Notes: generated from the letters alone by a model not told the origin. 64,000 nt of DNA from Streptomyces sp. CB03234 (GCF_001905885.1 NZ_LIYH01000004.1:682001-746000); one strand, 5' to 3'; shown: positions 43,280 to 52,879, counted from the first letter of the stretch. Numbers and translations: made by a program.

Positions 43280-44023
43280 GCACGATGCCCAGGGGCGGTC
43301 GCCGGACCCCCACGACACCGAACTGCTGGCGGCGGTCACCCGGATGCACGAGGCGAACCCCATGCTGGGACTGCGCGGCGTGCGGCTCGGGCTGGTCGTT
43401 CCCGGGCTCGTGGCCATGCAGGTGCGCGCCATCGCCGAGGCCGTCGTGGCCCGTAAGCGGGCCGGCGGCGATCCCCGGGCCGAGATCATAATGCCGCTGG
43501 TCGACGCCGTGGAGGAGCTCCGGCTGGTACGGGCGGAAGTGGACGGGTCCTGGAGCGGGTCGCGGCCGGGACCGGGGTAGCCCTGGACTGCCCGGTAGGA
43601 ACGATGATCGAACTTCCCCGGGCCGCGCTCACCGCGGGCCGGATCGCCGAGGACGCGGAGTTCTTCTCCTTCGGTACGAACGACCTCACCCAGACGACCC
43701 GGGGTTTCTCCCGTGACGACGTCGAGGCCGCGTTCTTCTCGGCGTACCTCGACAAGGGCATCTTCCAGACCTCCCCGTTCGAGACCATCGACCGCGAAGG
43801 AGTGGGACGCCTGGTCGAGATCGCTGTCGCCGAAGGGCGGGCCGCGCGCCCCGGGCTGAAGATCGGCGTCTGCGGGGAGCACGGTGGAGACCCCGCTTCC
43901 GTGCACTTCTTCCACCGGGCGGGCCTGGACTACGTGTCGTGCTCACCCTTCCGGGTGCCCGTCGCCCGGCTCGAAGCCGGACGCGCGGCCCTGGACGCCA
44001 CCGAGGCCCAGGCAAGCAGGTGA
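43280..44023 (+). pseudogene. ppdK: pyruvate phosphate dikinase C-terminal remnant
   Basis: Only the C-terminal part of the PEP-binding TIM barrel of PPDK is left: MHEANPMLGLRGVRLGL, then after a frame change near 43548 VGTMIELPRAALTAGRIA, SFGTNDLTQTTRGFSRDD and the catalytic-cysteine segment IGVCGEHGGDP. The phosphohistidine and ATP-grasp domains (roughly the first 600 residues) are absent. The fragment is joined directly to the end of the HAD gene, so a deletion removed everything between. PPDK would have linked pyruvate and PEP using pyrophosphate or ATP. Confidence 0.82.
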
Positions 44024-44120
44024 ACCGGACTCCTGGGTGCGACCCCCTTCGTCACTGCCTAGCGTGAAAGGGCGCGGGCCGCTGTGGCCTCCCGTATCGC
44101 CGAGACAGGGGAGTGACGTC

Positions 44121-44810
44121 ATGTCCGATCGACCGCAGACCGGCGGTGCGCCGTCCGGGCCGCGGGCCAGGGCCGGTGACCTGGGCAGGCGAGTGGCGAC
44201 GCGCCGCGAGCAGCTCGGCATGTCGTACGAGGACCTCGCCCGGCGCACCGGTGCGGCACCCGAGTACATCCAGTACCTGGAGACGCATCCGGCCACGCAC
44301 GGCATCGGCTTCCTGCTCCGGCTGGCCGACGCCCTCGAAACGAGCGTCGACGAGCTGACCGGTGGCAACGTGGACCTGCCCCCGGGCATCGGTCAGGCCG
44401 GATACCACCCGGAGCTGGTCGAGCTCGGCGAATCGGAGTGCTGGCAGTTGGTCGGCAGCAACGGTGTGGGCCGCGTCGGCGTGACCACCGAGGCGGGACC
44501 GGCCATCCTCCCGGTCAATTACCAGGTGCTCGGTGGAGACATCGCCTACCGGACGTCCCCGGACGCCGCGCCGGCCGGCGCGGCCGGACACGAGGTCGCC
44601 TTCGAGGTGGACCGCATCGACGACGCGTTCAGCCGGGGATGGAGCGTCCTCGTCGTCGGTGAGGCCCGTACGGTCACCGAACCCCACGCCGTGGAGAGAC
44701 TGGAGACACACAGCCGCAGCACGCCGTGGGCGGGCGGTGCGAGGGACTTGTGGATCACGGTGACGCCCGGTCGGGTGACCGGGCGCCGGATCGTCGTACG
44801 GGACCGGTGA
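44121..44810 (+). CDS. XRE-family helix-turn-helix fused to PNPOx-like split barrel
   Basis: A 229-residue protein: N-terminal XRE/HTH_3 domain (about 20-80; LGRRVATRREQLGMSYEDLA, LADALETSVDELT) and a C-terminal pyridoxamine-phosphate-oxidase-like flavin/deazaflavin barrel (about 95-228; GRVGVTTEAGPAILPVNYQV, GWSVLVVGEARTV). This fusion suggests a flavin- or redox-responsive transcription factor, which is inference. ATG at 44121 follows AGGGGAG. It is convergent with the nitroreductase gene, 24 bases apart. Confidence 0.85.
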   Translation: MSDRPQTGGAPSGPRARAGDLGRRVATRREQLGMSYEDLARRTGAAPEYIQYLETHPATHGIGFLLRLADALETSVDELTGGNVDLPPGIGQAGYHPELVELGESECWQLVGSNGVGRVGVTTEAGPAILPVNYQVLGGDIAYRTSPDAAPAGAAGHEVAFEVDRIDDAFSRGWSVLVVGEARTVTEPHAVERLETHSRSTPWAGGARDLWITVTPGRVTGRRIVVRDR

Positions 44811-44834
44811 CGTGCTCACCTTGAACGCGGGCTG

Positions 44835-45812
44835 TCACATGACGACCAGGATCTCGGAGACCGGCCTGCGAGGCGTCGCGGGGGCCACGGGGCCGTAGCC
44901 GAGCCGGATCAGCATCTGCGGGTAGCCCGTCTCCGACGCCGGATCACGTACGGCCCAGCGCAGCTCCGGCCATTCGAGTGCCTGGGAGTTGAGGGACGTC
45001 GACAGCCCGTCCAGCGTCGCCTGCAACAGGACCCGTTCCATCGCCTGGCCGGCGCGCAGCCAGTCCTCCCTCTCGTCCTCCCGCGTGCCGAGGACCGCGA
45101 GACAGGGAGACTGCTCGAACACCGCAGACCGACCTCCCTCGACCTGCTGGCCGCCGGCGAAGTCGCGGACCGGCGCCCGCCCGTCGTAGCGGCGGGGGCC
45201 CAGCGCGTAGGACGGAATGCCCTCGGACCGCGCGCTGTCCGTGCCGGCCATCCAGCGGGCGATCTCCTCACGCACGCCCGCGGAGAGTTCCTCCGCGTGC
45301 TCGGCGTCCCACACGAGCTCGAGCAGGGTCTCGATCTGCCAGTCACCCGGCAGGTCGAGACGTGCGCCCTCGGCCCGTGCGGCACCGCGCAGCCCGACGA
45401 GCACCGCGTCGGGAACGGTCTCGTCACTGAACGGCTCCCTGCTCGTGTGCCGCCTGTGGATCGCCGGATACAGGTCGACGATGTCGTCGCTCTCGTCGAG
45501 CTGTACGAAGGTCGCCACGGCCAGCAGCTCCCGGTCGCTGCCCTTCGGCATCAGCCGGATCCGCGCTGCCCACCCCGCGTGCGCTGCGGCGACCCGCAGG
45601 TTGAACAGCGCGGCGCCGCATCCGATGTGCAGCCCGCGCGTGGAGGGGTCGGTGCGCGGCATCGTGCGCGCGGGGTCCATGCGCAGCGACAGCGCACCAT
45701 CGGCCTGGCTGTAGTGGAACCGCCAAGGCTGGGCGTTGTGCATGGACGGTGCCATGGCGGCGTCGGTGACCCAGGAGGTCACGGACTTCGCGTCAGGTGT
45801 GCGAGTGGGCAT
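44835..45812 (-). CDS. Acg-family nitroreductase-like FMN protein
   Basis: A 325-residue protein of the Acg group: two nitroreductase-like halves fused (N-terminal APSMHNAQPWRF, about 20-31; C-terminal GLSTSLNSQALEWPELRWAV). In Mycobacterium tuberculosis Acg (Rv2032) is DosR-regulated and binds FMN without typical reductase activity, possibly sequestering flavin. ATG at 45812 has a GGAGG ribosome site. It lies 21 bases after a Usp gene, forming an operon whose palindrome is at 46809. Convergent with the XRE-PNPOx gene. Confidence 0.87.
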   Translation of the reverse strand: MPTRTPDAKSVTSWVTDAAMAPSMHNAQPWRFHYSQADGALSLRMDPARTMPRTDPSTRGLHIGCGAALFNLRVAAAHAGWAARIRLMPKGSDRELLAVATFVQLDESDDIVDLYPAIHRRHTSREPFSDETVPDAVLVGLRGAARAEGARLDLPGDWQIETLLELVWDAEHAEELSAGVREEIARWMAGTDSARSEGIPSYALGPRRYDGRAPVRDFAGGQQVEGGRSAVFEQSPCLAVLGTREDEREDWLRAGQAMERVLLQATLDGLSTSLNSQALEWPELRWAVRDPASETGYPQMLIRLGYGPVAPATPRRPVSEILVVM

Positions 45813-45833
45813 CGAAGCCTCCGAGAGATGCGG

Positions 45834-46712
45834 TCATGGACGGCGGGTCTGCAGAACCACGACGACGGGAGCGGCGGCGTGATGGATCACGGCCTGCGCC
45901 ACATGACCGATGCGTGGCCCCAGGGCGGCTCGTCGCTCGTGACGGCCGACGATCAGCAGGTCGGCGCCGGCGGACGCGTAGACCAGTTCGGCTCCGGGTA
46001 CGCCGGCAACTGCCTGCGCCACCACCGGCACAGCCGGGAATCGTCGCTGCCAGGGGGCGAGTGTTTCGTCGAGGGCCTTGTCCACCACCGTACGGAGTTC
46101 GAGCTCCGCTTCCGGGGTGGTGCCCTCCGCCAGGCTGTACGTGTCGGGAGGCTGAGCCCATACGTGTACGACATGGAGGGTGCACAGTCGGCAGGACGCT
46201 TCTGCGAAGGCGAAGCCGAGCAGGTCGGCAGAAGACTCGGTGAGGTCGAGGCCGACCACGATGTCGCCGCTTTCGGTCAGCGGGTCCGTCCCCGGTCGTA
46301 CGAGAACCACGGGCCGTTTGGACGCGCCGGCGACCGCCATGCCAATGGATCCGATCAGGAACCCGGGCATGCCGGTGAGGCCCTTGGACCCGAGGACCAT
46401 CAAACCCACGGCACCCGATCCGTTGGCCTCGGCGATGAGCGCGTGATCGGCCAGGCTGGTGGGCCTGTCCGAAATGACCGTCATTGCGGGGTACCGGCGT
46501 CGCGCCTTCTCCGCTGCCGATCGCAGGACGTGGTCCGTGTAGCGCGACCTCGCCGGCGAGTATGGGGAAAGGGCTCCAGGGAGGAACGGCCACTCGCCCG
46601 CCTGGACGAGGTGCAGCGGTGTCTGCCGCAGCTTGGCCTCATGCGCCGCCCACCGGACGGCCGTGCGACTCTCCGGCGAACCGTCGACGCCGACGGCGAT
46701 GTTGCCGGTCAT
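45834..46712 (-). CDS. universal stress protein, tandem UspA domains
   Basis: A 292-residue tandem Usp. Domain 1 carries VLGSKGLTGMPGFLIGSIG; domain 2 the altered IVGRHERRAALGPRIGHVAQ. ATG at 46712 follows GGAGG. It is the first gene of an operon with the Acg-like gene. Box GGGGCC-GAAA-GTCCCT sits 97 bases upstream. Confidence 0.9.
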   Translation of the reverse strand: MTGNIAVGVDGSPESRTAVRWAAHEAKLRQTPLHLVQAGEWPFLPGALSPYSPARSRYTDHVLRSAAEKARRRYPAMTVISDRPTSLADHALIAEANGSGAVGLMVLGSKGLTGMPGFLIGSIGMAVAGASKRPVVLVRPGTDPLTESGDIVVGLDLTESSADLLGFAFAEASCRLCTLHVVHVWAQPPDTYSLAEGTTPEAELELRTVVDKALDETLAPWQRRFPAVPVVAQAVAGVPGAELVYASAGADLLIVGRHERRAALGPRIGHVAQAVIHHAAAPVVVVLQTRRP

Positions 46713-46808
46713 GAGAGCCTCCTCCGGGCGGGAGGGCCGTACCTTTCGGTCACACGTCCAGCTTCCCTGTTCAGGGAGCGGACGGGCAGGGGCCGACCGG
46801 GCACGCGC

Positions 46809-46824
46809 GGGGCCGAAAGTCCCT
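46809..46824. promoter_or_regulatory. DosR/OsdR-box-like palindrome upstream of the Usp-acg operon
   Basis: GGGGCC-GAAA-GTCCCT keeps the core exactly, 97 bases before the start at 46712. Confidence 0.6.
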
Positions 46825-46852
46825 GGCGCCGGCTGCCCGGGCCGGCGCCAGG
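46822..46852 (-). terminator. GC-rich terminator hairpin
   Basis: Perfect 12-bp arms (46822-46833, 46841-46852) and a seven-base loop, 16 bases after the end of the DUF4389 remnant on the minus strand. Confidence 0.7.
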
Positions 46853-46867
46853 GGCGGGGCGTGGAGA

Positions 46868-47323
46868 TCACGCCGTGAGCACGGGTTCGTCACCTCCCAG
46901 GTCCAGTCGGAAGGGCGGATACCTGTCCGTCATGAGCCTGGCATAGGCGGCGACCCGCAGCACCCACCGGTTGAGCCCCGTGATCAGCGCGTGGAGATCG
47001 CGCGCCCAGGAAGAAGCCGATCACGATGTCAAGGGCGGGTACCGGTCGGTGCCGAGAGCACCGTACGCGTAATAGGAGACCCGCCAAGTCCAGCGCAGCA
47101 CTCCGAGGTTGAAGTCGAACAGCGGGCGCGGATAGCGCTCGGTGAACAGAATCGCGAAGAACGCGACCACGGACGTCAGGCAGAACGCGATCCACAGGAA
47201 GAACAGCACCACGTAGTGCGGGATCACCAGGATCCACTTCACCAGCCAGAGCCACCGCGAAAGGGGCTTGTCCAGTACGCCCCTGATTCGGACCGGCTCG
47301 TAGGTCGCGGGGAACGTCGTCAT
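46868..47323 (-). pseudogene. DUF4389 membrane protein, internally deleted
   Basis: The first ~100 residues are intact (MTTFPATYEPVRIRGVLDKP, two membrane helices, FTERYPRPLFDFNLGVLRW) and stop at 47021. In another frame the C-terminal repeat resumes as GLNRWVLRVAAYARLMTDRY and PPFRLDLGGDEPVLTA, ending at 46868. Roughly 80-90 residues of the usual ~200 are missing, so an internal deletion with frameshift occurred. ATG at 47323 has AGGAG nine bases upstream. Function of DUF4389 proteins is unknown. Confidence 0.75.
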
Positions 47324-47328
47324 CACCA

Positions 47329-48746
47329 TCAACTCCTGTTCTTCGTCGCACGGACCCCCCGCGGGGCTTCTTCACGATCTGAGAGGGCCGCCTCGCCGCG
47401 GGAGCCGTCGCGGGACGAGGCGTTGTGCATACCGGCTCGCAGCCGCCGACGTACGTCGGTCGTCAGCTGCGAGAGCCGGCGCGAGACACGGGGCCGGGAC
47501 GGCTCCGGACCGTGGACTCGCAGCGCGGGCTCCGAAAGCGCGGCCACGTCGGCGGCGAGCCGCGCGCGGGCGGTGGCGAGGTCGTCCGGCGGGCCGGTCC
47601 TGCGCCCGTCACGCATGACGGTGCGCAGGAGAGGTTCCGCGCCCGCCGGTGGTGGCTCGTCCCACAGTGTGATGAGGTCGGGCTGCCCGGCGGTACGGAA
47701 GACCTGCTTGCGCCCCGGTGCGCTCACCTTGGCGGACGACAGCTTTATGACGGGCCGGCCGTCGTACTCCACCAGCTTGTAGGCCGAGTCGAGGTACGGG
47801 GCGTCGGCCGACGTGCCGACACGGGTGCCCACCGCGTAGACGTCGACAGGGGCGCCGGAGCGGACGAGGGCGTCGATGCCGTACTCGTCCAGCCCCCCAC
47901 TGGCGATGATCGCCACATCCCGCAGGCCGGCCGCGTCGAGTGCGGCGCGGGCCTTCGGGACCAGGGCGCCCAGGTCGCCGCTGTCGAGCCGGATCGCGCA
48001 ACCGGGTCCACGGCGCAGGCCGTTGAGGACCCGCGACGCCGTCGCGACACCGCCCAGGGTGTCGTACGTGTCGACGAGGAAGGTGACCGGGCCGGGGTGA
48101 GCCCGGGCGAACGCCCTGAAGGCCGCTTCCTCGTCAGGGAACGCCTCGATGTACGAGTGCGCCATGGTGCCCGATGCGGGCATGCCCCAGCGCGTGGCCG
48201 CGGCGACATTGCTGTCCCGGCGAAGCCGGCCATGGCCTCGACGCGGGCTGCCTGCATGCCGGCTTCCGGACCATGGGTGCGGGGCAAGGAGAAGTCGACG
48301 ACGGGGTGCCCCGCCGCTGCCAGAACGCAACGGACCGCTTTGGACGCGACCGTTGTCTGATGGTTGACCTGGCTCAGGAGGTACGTCTCGACCAACTGGG
48401 CCTGCGGCAGAGGCGCCGTGAACTCCATGAGGGGCTCTCCGGCAAGGACGACATGTCCCTCCGGGACGGCGCGCACCTCACCGCGGAACGGAAGACCGAC
48501 GAGTGGCTCCAGTTCGTGGCGCGGCCGATGCAGCACGGCGGCGAAGTCTTCGGCGTCGGCGGGGGTGACACGGAAATCGGTCAGGTAGTCGAGCGCCGAT
48601 TCCAGTCCGGCGCTGACCAGGAAGCCGCGGTTGGGCGGCAGGTCACGTACGAAGAGGCTGAACGTCGCGGTCCCGTCCATGCCCTCCTCGAGGTAGGACA
48701 AGGCCATGGTCACTTCGTAGAGGTCTGTGGTCGTGACGCGCGACAT
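47329..48746 (-). pseudogene. pncB: nicotinate phosphoribosyltransferase with one frameshift
   Basis: The protein is nearly complete but split: SRVTTTDLYEVTMALSYLEE through MAGFAGT in one frame, then SNVAAATRWGMPASGTMAHSY to the end in another, with a one-base loss near 48210-48216 (not a homopolymer). Conserved blocks such as GTMAHSYIEAFPDEEAAF, LVDTYDTLGG and IASGGLDEYGID are intact. PncB makes nicotinate mononucleotide for NAD salvage; in Mycobacterium tuberculosis the second copy PncB2 is DosR-regulated. A half-conserved AGGGCC-GAGT-GGGTTA box at 48847-48862 lies 101 bases upstream. A single sequencing error would restore the gene. Confidence 0.85.
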
Positions 48747-48893
48747 CGCGCTCACCGCCTTCTCGCTGCGCGAGGGCGGGGGTCGTGTCCCGGTCGGGCC
48801 GGCCTTCCCGCGCTTCCAGCGTCGAACACGGCCAACGAGGAGCTACAGGGCCGAGTGGGTTACACACCGGCCCGGACGTCGCGAGGGAGGAAC

Positions 48894-48909
48894 AGTGCCC
48901 TTCGGCCCT
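48894..48909. promoter_or_regulatory. DosR/OsdR-box-like site upstream of a Usp pair
   Basis: AGTGCC-CTTC-GGCCCT, 11 of 12 specified bases, 82 bases before the Usp start at 48992. Confidence 0.55.
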
Positions 48910-48991
48910 ACCAGGGACCTGGGCGGCCCTCCCAGCGCCCGTCCTGCGGTGACAGCGTGAAGGTACGACGAGTACTCCGGAGGAGGGGACC

Positions 48992-49894
48992 ATGAACACC
49001 CACACTGGTGGTGGCCCGGACCTCGGAACGGTCGTCGTCGGCGTCGACGGCTCCGCACCCGCCAAGAGAGCCGCGCTGTGGGCGGCTGCCGAGGCGGACC
49101 GGCGCCGTCGGCCACTGCGCATCGTGTACGCGGCGGACCTGGACCGCCTGACGCTGTTCGCGTCCGCCGAAGCCATCGATCAGATCCACGACACCGGCCG
49201 CGAGCTGCTCCTCAAGATTGCCCTCGCGGCGCAGGAGCGGTTTCCCAATCTCACCGTCGTCAGAGAGCTCAGCCGCAAGGACCCCGTCTCCGCCCTGCAC
49301 ATGTCCGCCGGCCCCCACGACACCATCGTGGTCGGCAACCGGGGTCTCGGCGGTTTCGGCGCGCTCATGCTTGGATCCGTCGGGCTTGAGGTGGCCGCTC
49401 GTTCCCGGCTGCCCGTCGTGGTGGTGCGGGGAGAACCCGACGCGCCTGACACCGGGACCGTCACGGCGGCGGTTCGTGGCACGGCCGACCGGGGCTGGGT
49501 GGGATACGCGGCCCGGGAGGCACAGCTCCGGAAGGCCACGCTGCGGGTGCTGAGCATGTGGAACCCCCTGGCGCACGCCGGGAGCATGGCCACGATGCTC
49601 GACGGCCTGGACGAGATGGCGCAGGAACACGCCCGGCGTATGGAAGCGCTCGTCGAGCCACTTCGCCGTGCCTTCCCGGGCCTCACGCTCACGACGGAGG
49701 TGGCGAGTGGAACGTCTGCCGCCGGCGTCCTCGTCGAAGCGAGCCGCCACACGGATGTGCTGGTCATGGGTGCTCGCCGACGACCCATGGGTCTCGGCCC
49801 CAGTCTGGGGCGTGTGGCTCACGCCGTGCTGCACCACGCGCAGTGCCCGGTCGTGATCGTGCCCCGCAGGGGCAGGAACGGTGAGGAGGCGTAA
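48992..49894 (+). CDS. universal stress protein, tandem UspA domains
   Basis: A 300-residue tandem Usp; domain 1 VVGNRGLGGFGALMLGSVG, domain 2 VMGARRRPMGLGPSLGRVAH. ATG at 48992 follows GGAGGAGGGG. Its TAA stop overlaps the ATG of a second Usp, so the two are coupled. Divergent from pncB. Confidence 0.9.
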   Translation: MNTHTGGGPDLGTVVVGVDGSAPAKRAALWAAAEADRRRRPLRIVYAADLDRLTLFASAEAIDQIHDTGRELLLKIALAAQERFPNLTVVRELSRKDPVSALHMSAGPHDTIVVGNRGLGGFGALMLGSVGLEVAARSRLPVVVVRGEPDAPDTGTVTAAVRGTADRGWVGYAAREAQLRKATLRVLSMWNPLAHAGSMATMLDGLDEMAQEHARRMEALVEPLRRAFPGLTLTTEVASGTSAAGVLVEASRHTDVLVMGARRRPMGLGPSLGRVAHAVLHHAQCPVVIVPRRGRNGEEA

Positions 49895-50766
49895 TGACGA
49901 ACGCAGCAGCAAGCCGTAACGAGGTACTCGTGGGCATCGACCCCCGTGAGGTCTCGGTGCCCGTACTGGCGTGGGCAGCCGACGAGGCGGTGCGCAGGGG
50001 CTTGAGCCTGCGGCTGCTGCTGTCGGTGCCTCCCATGCACGACACGCAGCACGTGGACACGACCCCGCAATACACCTCGCTGCGGGCACAGGGTGAGAAG
50101 GGCCTTGCCACGGCAGCGGATACGGTGCGCGCCCTGCGGCCGGACCTGCCCCTGGCCACACAACTCCTCGACGGCCCGCCTGCCGCGGTTCTGTGTCGGC
50201 AAGCATCGGCACACGCTCGCCTGGTGGTCGTCGGCTCGCGCCGGCTCAGCAGCCCGGAGGAGATCCTCAGCGCCGGCTCAGTGATCGTTCCGCTCAGCGC
50301 ACAGGCGGAGTGCCCGGTGGTCGTCGTCAGAGAACCCGAGCACACGGCACACCTCCCCGGTCGCCTGGTCGTCGGCGTCGACGGCAGCAAATCGTCTCAG
50401 GCTGCCGTGGGGTTCGCCTTCGAAGAGGCGAGTCTGCGCGGTGCGGCGGTACAGGCCGTGTGGGTATGGCAGCGGCCCGTCATCGCGTTCGGCGACGATC
50501 AGGCCGCGGTGGACGAACGGAGCCGACTGCTCGATGAGGCCCTCTCCGGCTGGACGCGGAAGTACCCGGACGTCCCCGTGACAGGGGAGGTCCTGCGGGG
50601 CCACCCTGTCGAACGGCTGGCGCAGGCGTCCGCGGATGCCTTGGCCGTGGTCGTCGGACGGCGTGGGCGAGGCGGGTACACCGGAATGCGCCTCGGGTCG
50701 GTGGTGCACGGACTGCTGCACCGTGCGCACTGCCCCGTGATCACCGTGCCCGTGATCAACACCTGA
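49894..50766 (+). CDS. universal stress protein, tandem domains, degenerate first ATP site
   Basis: A 290-residue tandem Usp. Domain 1 begins EVLVGIDPREVSVPVLAW instead of the usual VGVDGS and its nucleotide loop reads VVGSRRLSSPEEILSAGSV, so nucleotide binding there is doubtful; domain 2 is canonical (VVGRRGRGGYTGMRLGSVVH). The start overlaps the previous Usp stop (TAATG). The pair may form a heteromer in which one site is regulatory; that is inference. Confidence 0.9.
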   Translation: MTNAAASRNEVLVGIDPREVSVPVLAWAADEAVRRGLSLRLLLSVPPMHDTQHVDTTPQYTSLRAQGEKGLATAADTVRALRPDLPLATQLLDGPPAAVLCRQASAHARLVVVGSRRLSSPEEILSAGSVIVPLSAQAECPVVVVREPEHTAHLPGRLVVGVDGSKSSQAAVGFAFEEASLRGAAVQAVWVWQRPVIAFGDDQAAVDERSRLLDEALSGWTRKYPDVPVTGEVLRGHPVERLAQASADALAVVVGRRGRGGYTGMRLGSVVHGLLHRAHCPVITVPVINT

Positions 50767-50908
50767 ACGGCCCGGCCGGCCGGAAGCCGATCGACGGACA
50801 GGAGACTGGCAGGAGCCGGGCTCGGCCACCTGGCCGCGCGGCTGCGCGGGGGCCTGCGGGAGTTGTCATGCGTCGCGGCACCGCCCTTCGAGCGCCGGTA
50901 CCTCAAGA

Positions 50909-50924
50909 AGGGCCGGACGGTCCC
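50909..50924. promoter_or_regulatory. weak DosR/OsdR-box-like site upstream of the DUF1918 remnant
   Basis: AGGGCC-GGAC-GGTCCC: left half perfect, one core mismatch on the right; 111 bases before the ATG at 51036. The rest of 50767-51035 shows no gene. Confidence 0.3.
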
Positions 50925-51035
50925 GGTCATCGACCCTCGTGACCCCTGGAGCCGGTAGAGGCGCCGCCGGACGATGAAGCTGAAGAGGCGAGGCGATGCG
51001 TCGCCTTGACGACAAGTACGGGAGAGGAGACGGCC

Positions 51036-51292
51036 ATGGCCCGGACGAGTCATCCACACCTGCTCACGGAGAGCAGGACCGGACTGGAGAGGAGCGCTGA
51101 CGGAGGAACACGTGCGCGGCTCGGAGACCAGATCATCGTCGAGGGACCGACCGTAGGCGTGGTGCGTCGAGACGGCGAAGTGGTCGCCTGCACCACGACG
51201 ACGGCAGCCCACCTTACGACGTGCGCTGGTCCGACACCGGAAGGGTCACGCTGTTCTTCCCTGGGCCCGACGCCCACATCAGACACCTCTGA
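51036..51292 (+). pseudogene. DUF1918 domain protein with one frameshift
   Basis: Starts MARTSHPHLLTES with a GGAGAGGAG ribosome site and leads into the DUF1918 fold (ARLGDQIIVEGPTVGVVRRD). Near 51193 one base is lost, and the natural end, HHDDGSPPYDVRWSDTG then VTLFFPGPDAHIRHL, continues in another frame to the TGA at 51290. DUF1918 proteins are SH3-like, of unknown function, and common in DosR-type clusters. Confidence 0.75.
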
Positions 51293-51327
51293 CGGGCGCC
51301 ACCCACGCGCCTGTGGCGAGCGCGCTG

Positions 51328-51975
51328 TCAGCGCGCGATCACCTCCGGACTGTGCAGGTCGACCCGGATGTCCACGACTCCTTCCACGGCCCTGATCGCC
51401 CTGGCCAGCAGGGGCACCAGCGCCCGGTCCCGCAGCTCGCCGCCCAAGGTCACGACACCGTCCTCGACCGCCACGTCCATCCGGGCCGTGGCCGGGAGGT
51501 CCGGCAGGACGGTGTTCCGGATCTCGGTGGCCATGTCCTCGTCGGACCGCAGGAAGACCTTCAGCAGGTCGCTCCTGCTGACGACACCCTCCAGCAGGCC
51601 GAGGCCGTCCACCACGGGCAGGCGCTTGACGTGCCGTCTTGCCATGATCCGGGCGGCTTCGGCGATGGTGGCGTCCGCGTGGACGGTGACGGCGGGGCTC
51701 GACATGAGGTCCTCCGCGTACACCGCGCTTGCCTTGGCAGTGTCGGCGAGCGGTCGGTCGCGCAGGATCTCCTCGTCGACGCGGTACCCCTCCTTGGGCA
51801 ACAGGTCGGCTTCCGAGACCACCCCGATGACACGGCCTTCGCCCGCCAGCACAGGAAGGGCGCTGACCTTCCACTGGTTCATCAGCTCGACGATCTCCTT
51901 GTACGACGCCCGGCTGCCCACCGCCACAGCGGTGTGGGTCATGACGTCGCTCACGGTGTGGGGTGACGCGGTCAT
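51328..51975 (-). CDS. CBS-pair protein with C-terminal BON domain
   Basis: A 215-residue protein: CBS 1 (about 8-60, KVSALPVLAGEGRVIGVVSE), CBS 2 (about 90-140, RRHVKRLPVVDGLGLLEGVV) and a BON domain (about 150-210, MDVAVEDGVVTLGGELRD). CBS pairs sense adenine nucleotides and BON domains bind membranes or phospholipids, so it may link energy charge to the envelope; this is inference. ATG at 51975 follows GGAGG. A decayed copy of its C-terminus is at 18813-19085. Confidence 0.9.
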   Translation of the reverse strand: MTASPHTVSDVMTHTAVAVGSRASYKEIVELMNQWKVSALPVLAGEGRVIGVVSEADLLPKEGYRVDEEILRDRPLADTAKASAVYAEDLMSSPAVTVHADATIAEAARIMARRHVKRLPVVDGLGLLEGVVSRSDLLKVFLRSDEDMATEIRNTVLPDLPATARMDVAVEDGVVTLGGELRDRALVPLLARAIRAVEGVVDIRVDLHSPEVIAR

Positions 51976-52241
51976 CGCAAGCCTCCTCGGCTCAGGCCGG
52001 CCGGTCCGCACCGGCGCAGCGTTCGGTTCCTTCGAGGCGCAGTTCAGAGTGATGCTTCCTGCACGGCCGCGGCAGCCCGTTCGTCTTGGCAGGCGTACCA
52101 GTCGGCAGCTGTGTCGACCGCCGGTGCACCAACGAAGACCTCGCTGCCGATGAGCAGCGGCAGCCGCGCCCGAGAACGTCCACGCGCCGGCGCAAGGGAT
52201 ACTCGCGCCATTGGCGCGTCCGGACCGCCGCAGGCATGGGT

Positions 52242-52748
52242 TCATGACCCTTCGGGAGCCTTGATCTCGGAGGCCACCCGGGCAGTCCACTCCGCGATGC
52301 GGGGCAGGTCACGGAAATCACCGCCACGGTTCTCGTCGAGGATCGCGTTGGCCATACGGCCCTTGGCTCCAGCCGCGAGTCGTCCGCCGAAGGTGACGTG
52401 ATCACGCGCCTCGGTACGACGCTGTGCTCGCCGGGCGCTCGGGACGGGCGGCATCTCCCGCTCCGAGGCCGAGGGGTCGAGCGGTCCGCTGCTGAAGAGC
52501 CAGACAGGCCGTTCCCGCAACTCTTGGCGGTGTTGCCGGGCGAAGCGCCTGGCGTCCCGGTGCCAGCGGCCCATGTAGAGAGCGCCGCCGATCACGACCG
52601 TGCCGTAGGGCGCCACGTCCGTGACCTCCGACGGCGGCCGGACCTCCGCCTCCAGCCCCTCGTCCCGCAGGACGGAGGCGATGAAGTCGGCGATCTCGGC
52701 GGTCGAACCGTTCTTGGTCCCATAGGTGACCAGTACCTTTTCGGACAC
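52242..52748 (-). CDS. flavodoxin-domain protein
   Basis: A 168-residue flavodoxin-fold protein. The FMN phosphate loop TYGTKNGSTAEIA is at about residues 8-20, and VVIGGALYMGRWHRDARRF is the second FMN region. The closest type by eye is the protoporphyrinogen-oxidase-like (HemG) flavodoxins. It could act in redox supply, perhaps to PflA, which needs a flavodoxin; that link is inference. The GTG at 52748 was preferred over one nine bases upstream because GAAGGG lies nine bases before it. It is divergent from a Usp, with two boxes in the 317-base interval between. Confidence 0.8.
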   Translation of the reverse strand: MSEKVLVTYGTKNGSTAEIADFIASVLRDEGLEAEVRPPSEVTDVAPYGTVVIGGALYMGRWHRDARRFARQHRQELRERPVWLFSSGPLDPSASEREMPPVPSARRAQRRTEARDHVTFGGRLAAGAKGRMANAILDENRGGDFRDLPRIAEWTARVASEIKAPEGS

Positions 52749-52879
52749 TGTCTCCACCGCCCTTCTTCGAGCACACCGGGAGGTGTGCTGAGCGCGTCAT
52801 CCGCCCGGTGTGCGAGTGGTTCCACTTCCGAGGGTGCGCTCAAGTGCGGGCACGTTGAAGGGCCGGTGAGGCAGAGCTC

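Noticed and set aside
44076..44092. Possible OsdR-like box CGGGCC-GCTGT-GGCCTC before the XRE-PNPOx gene
   Set aside because: The spacer is five instead of four bases and it lies only about 30 bases before the start codon, unlike the other sites.
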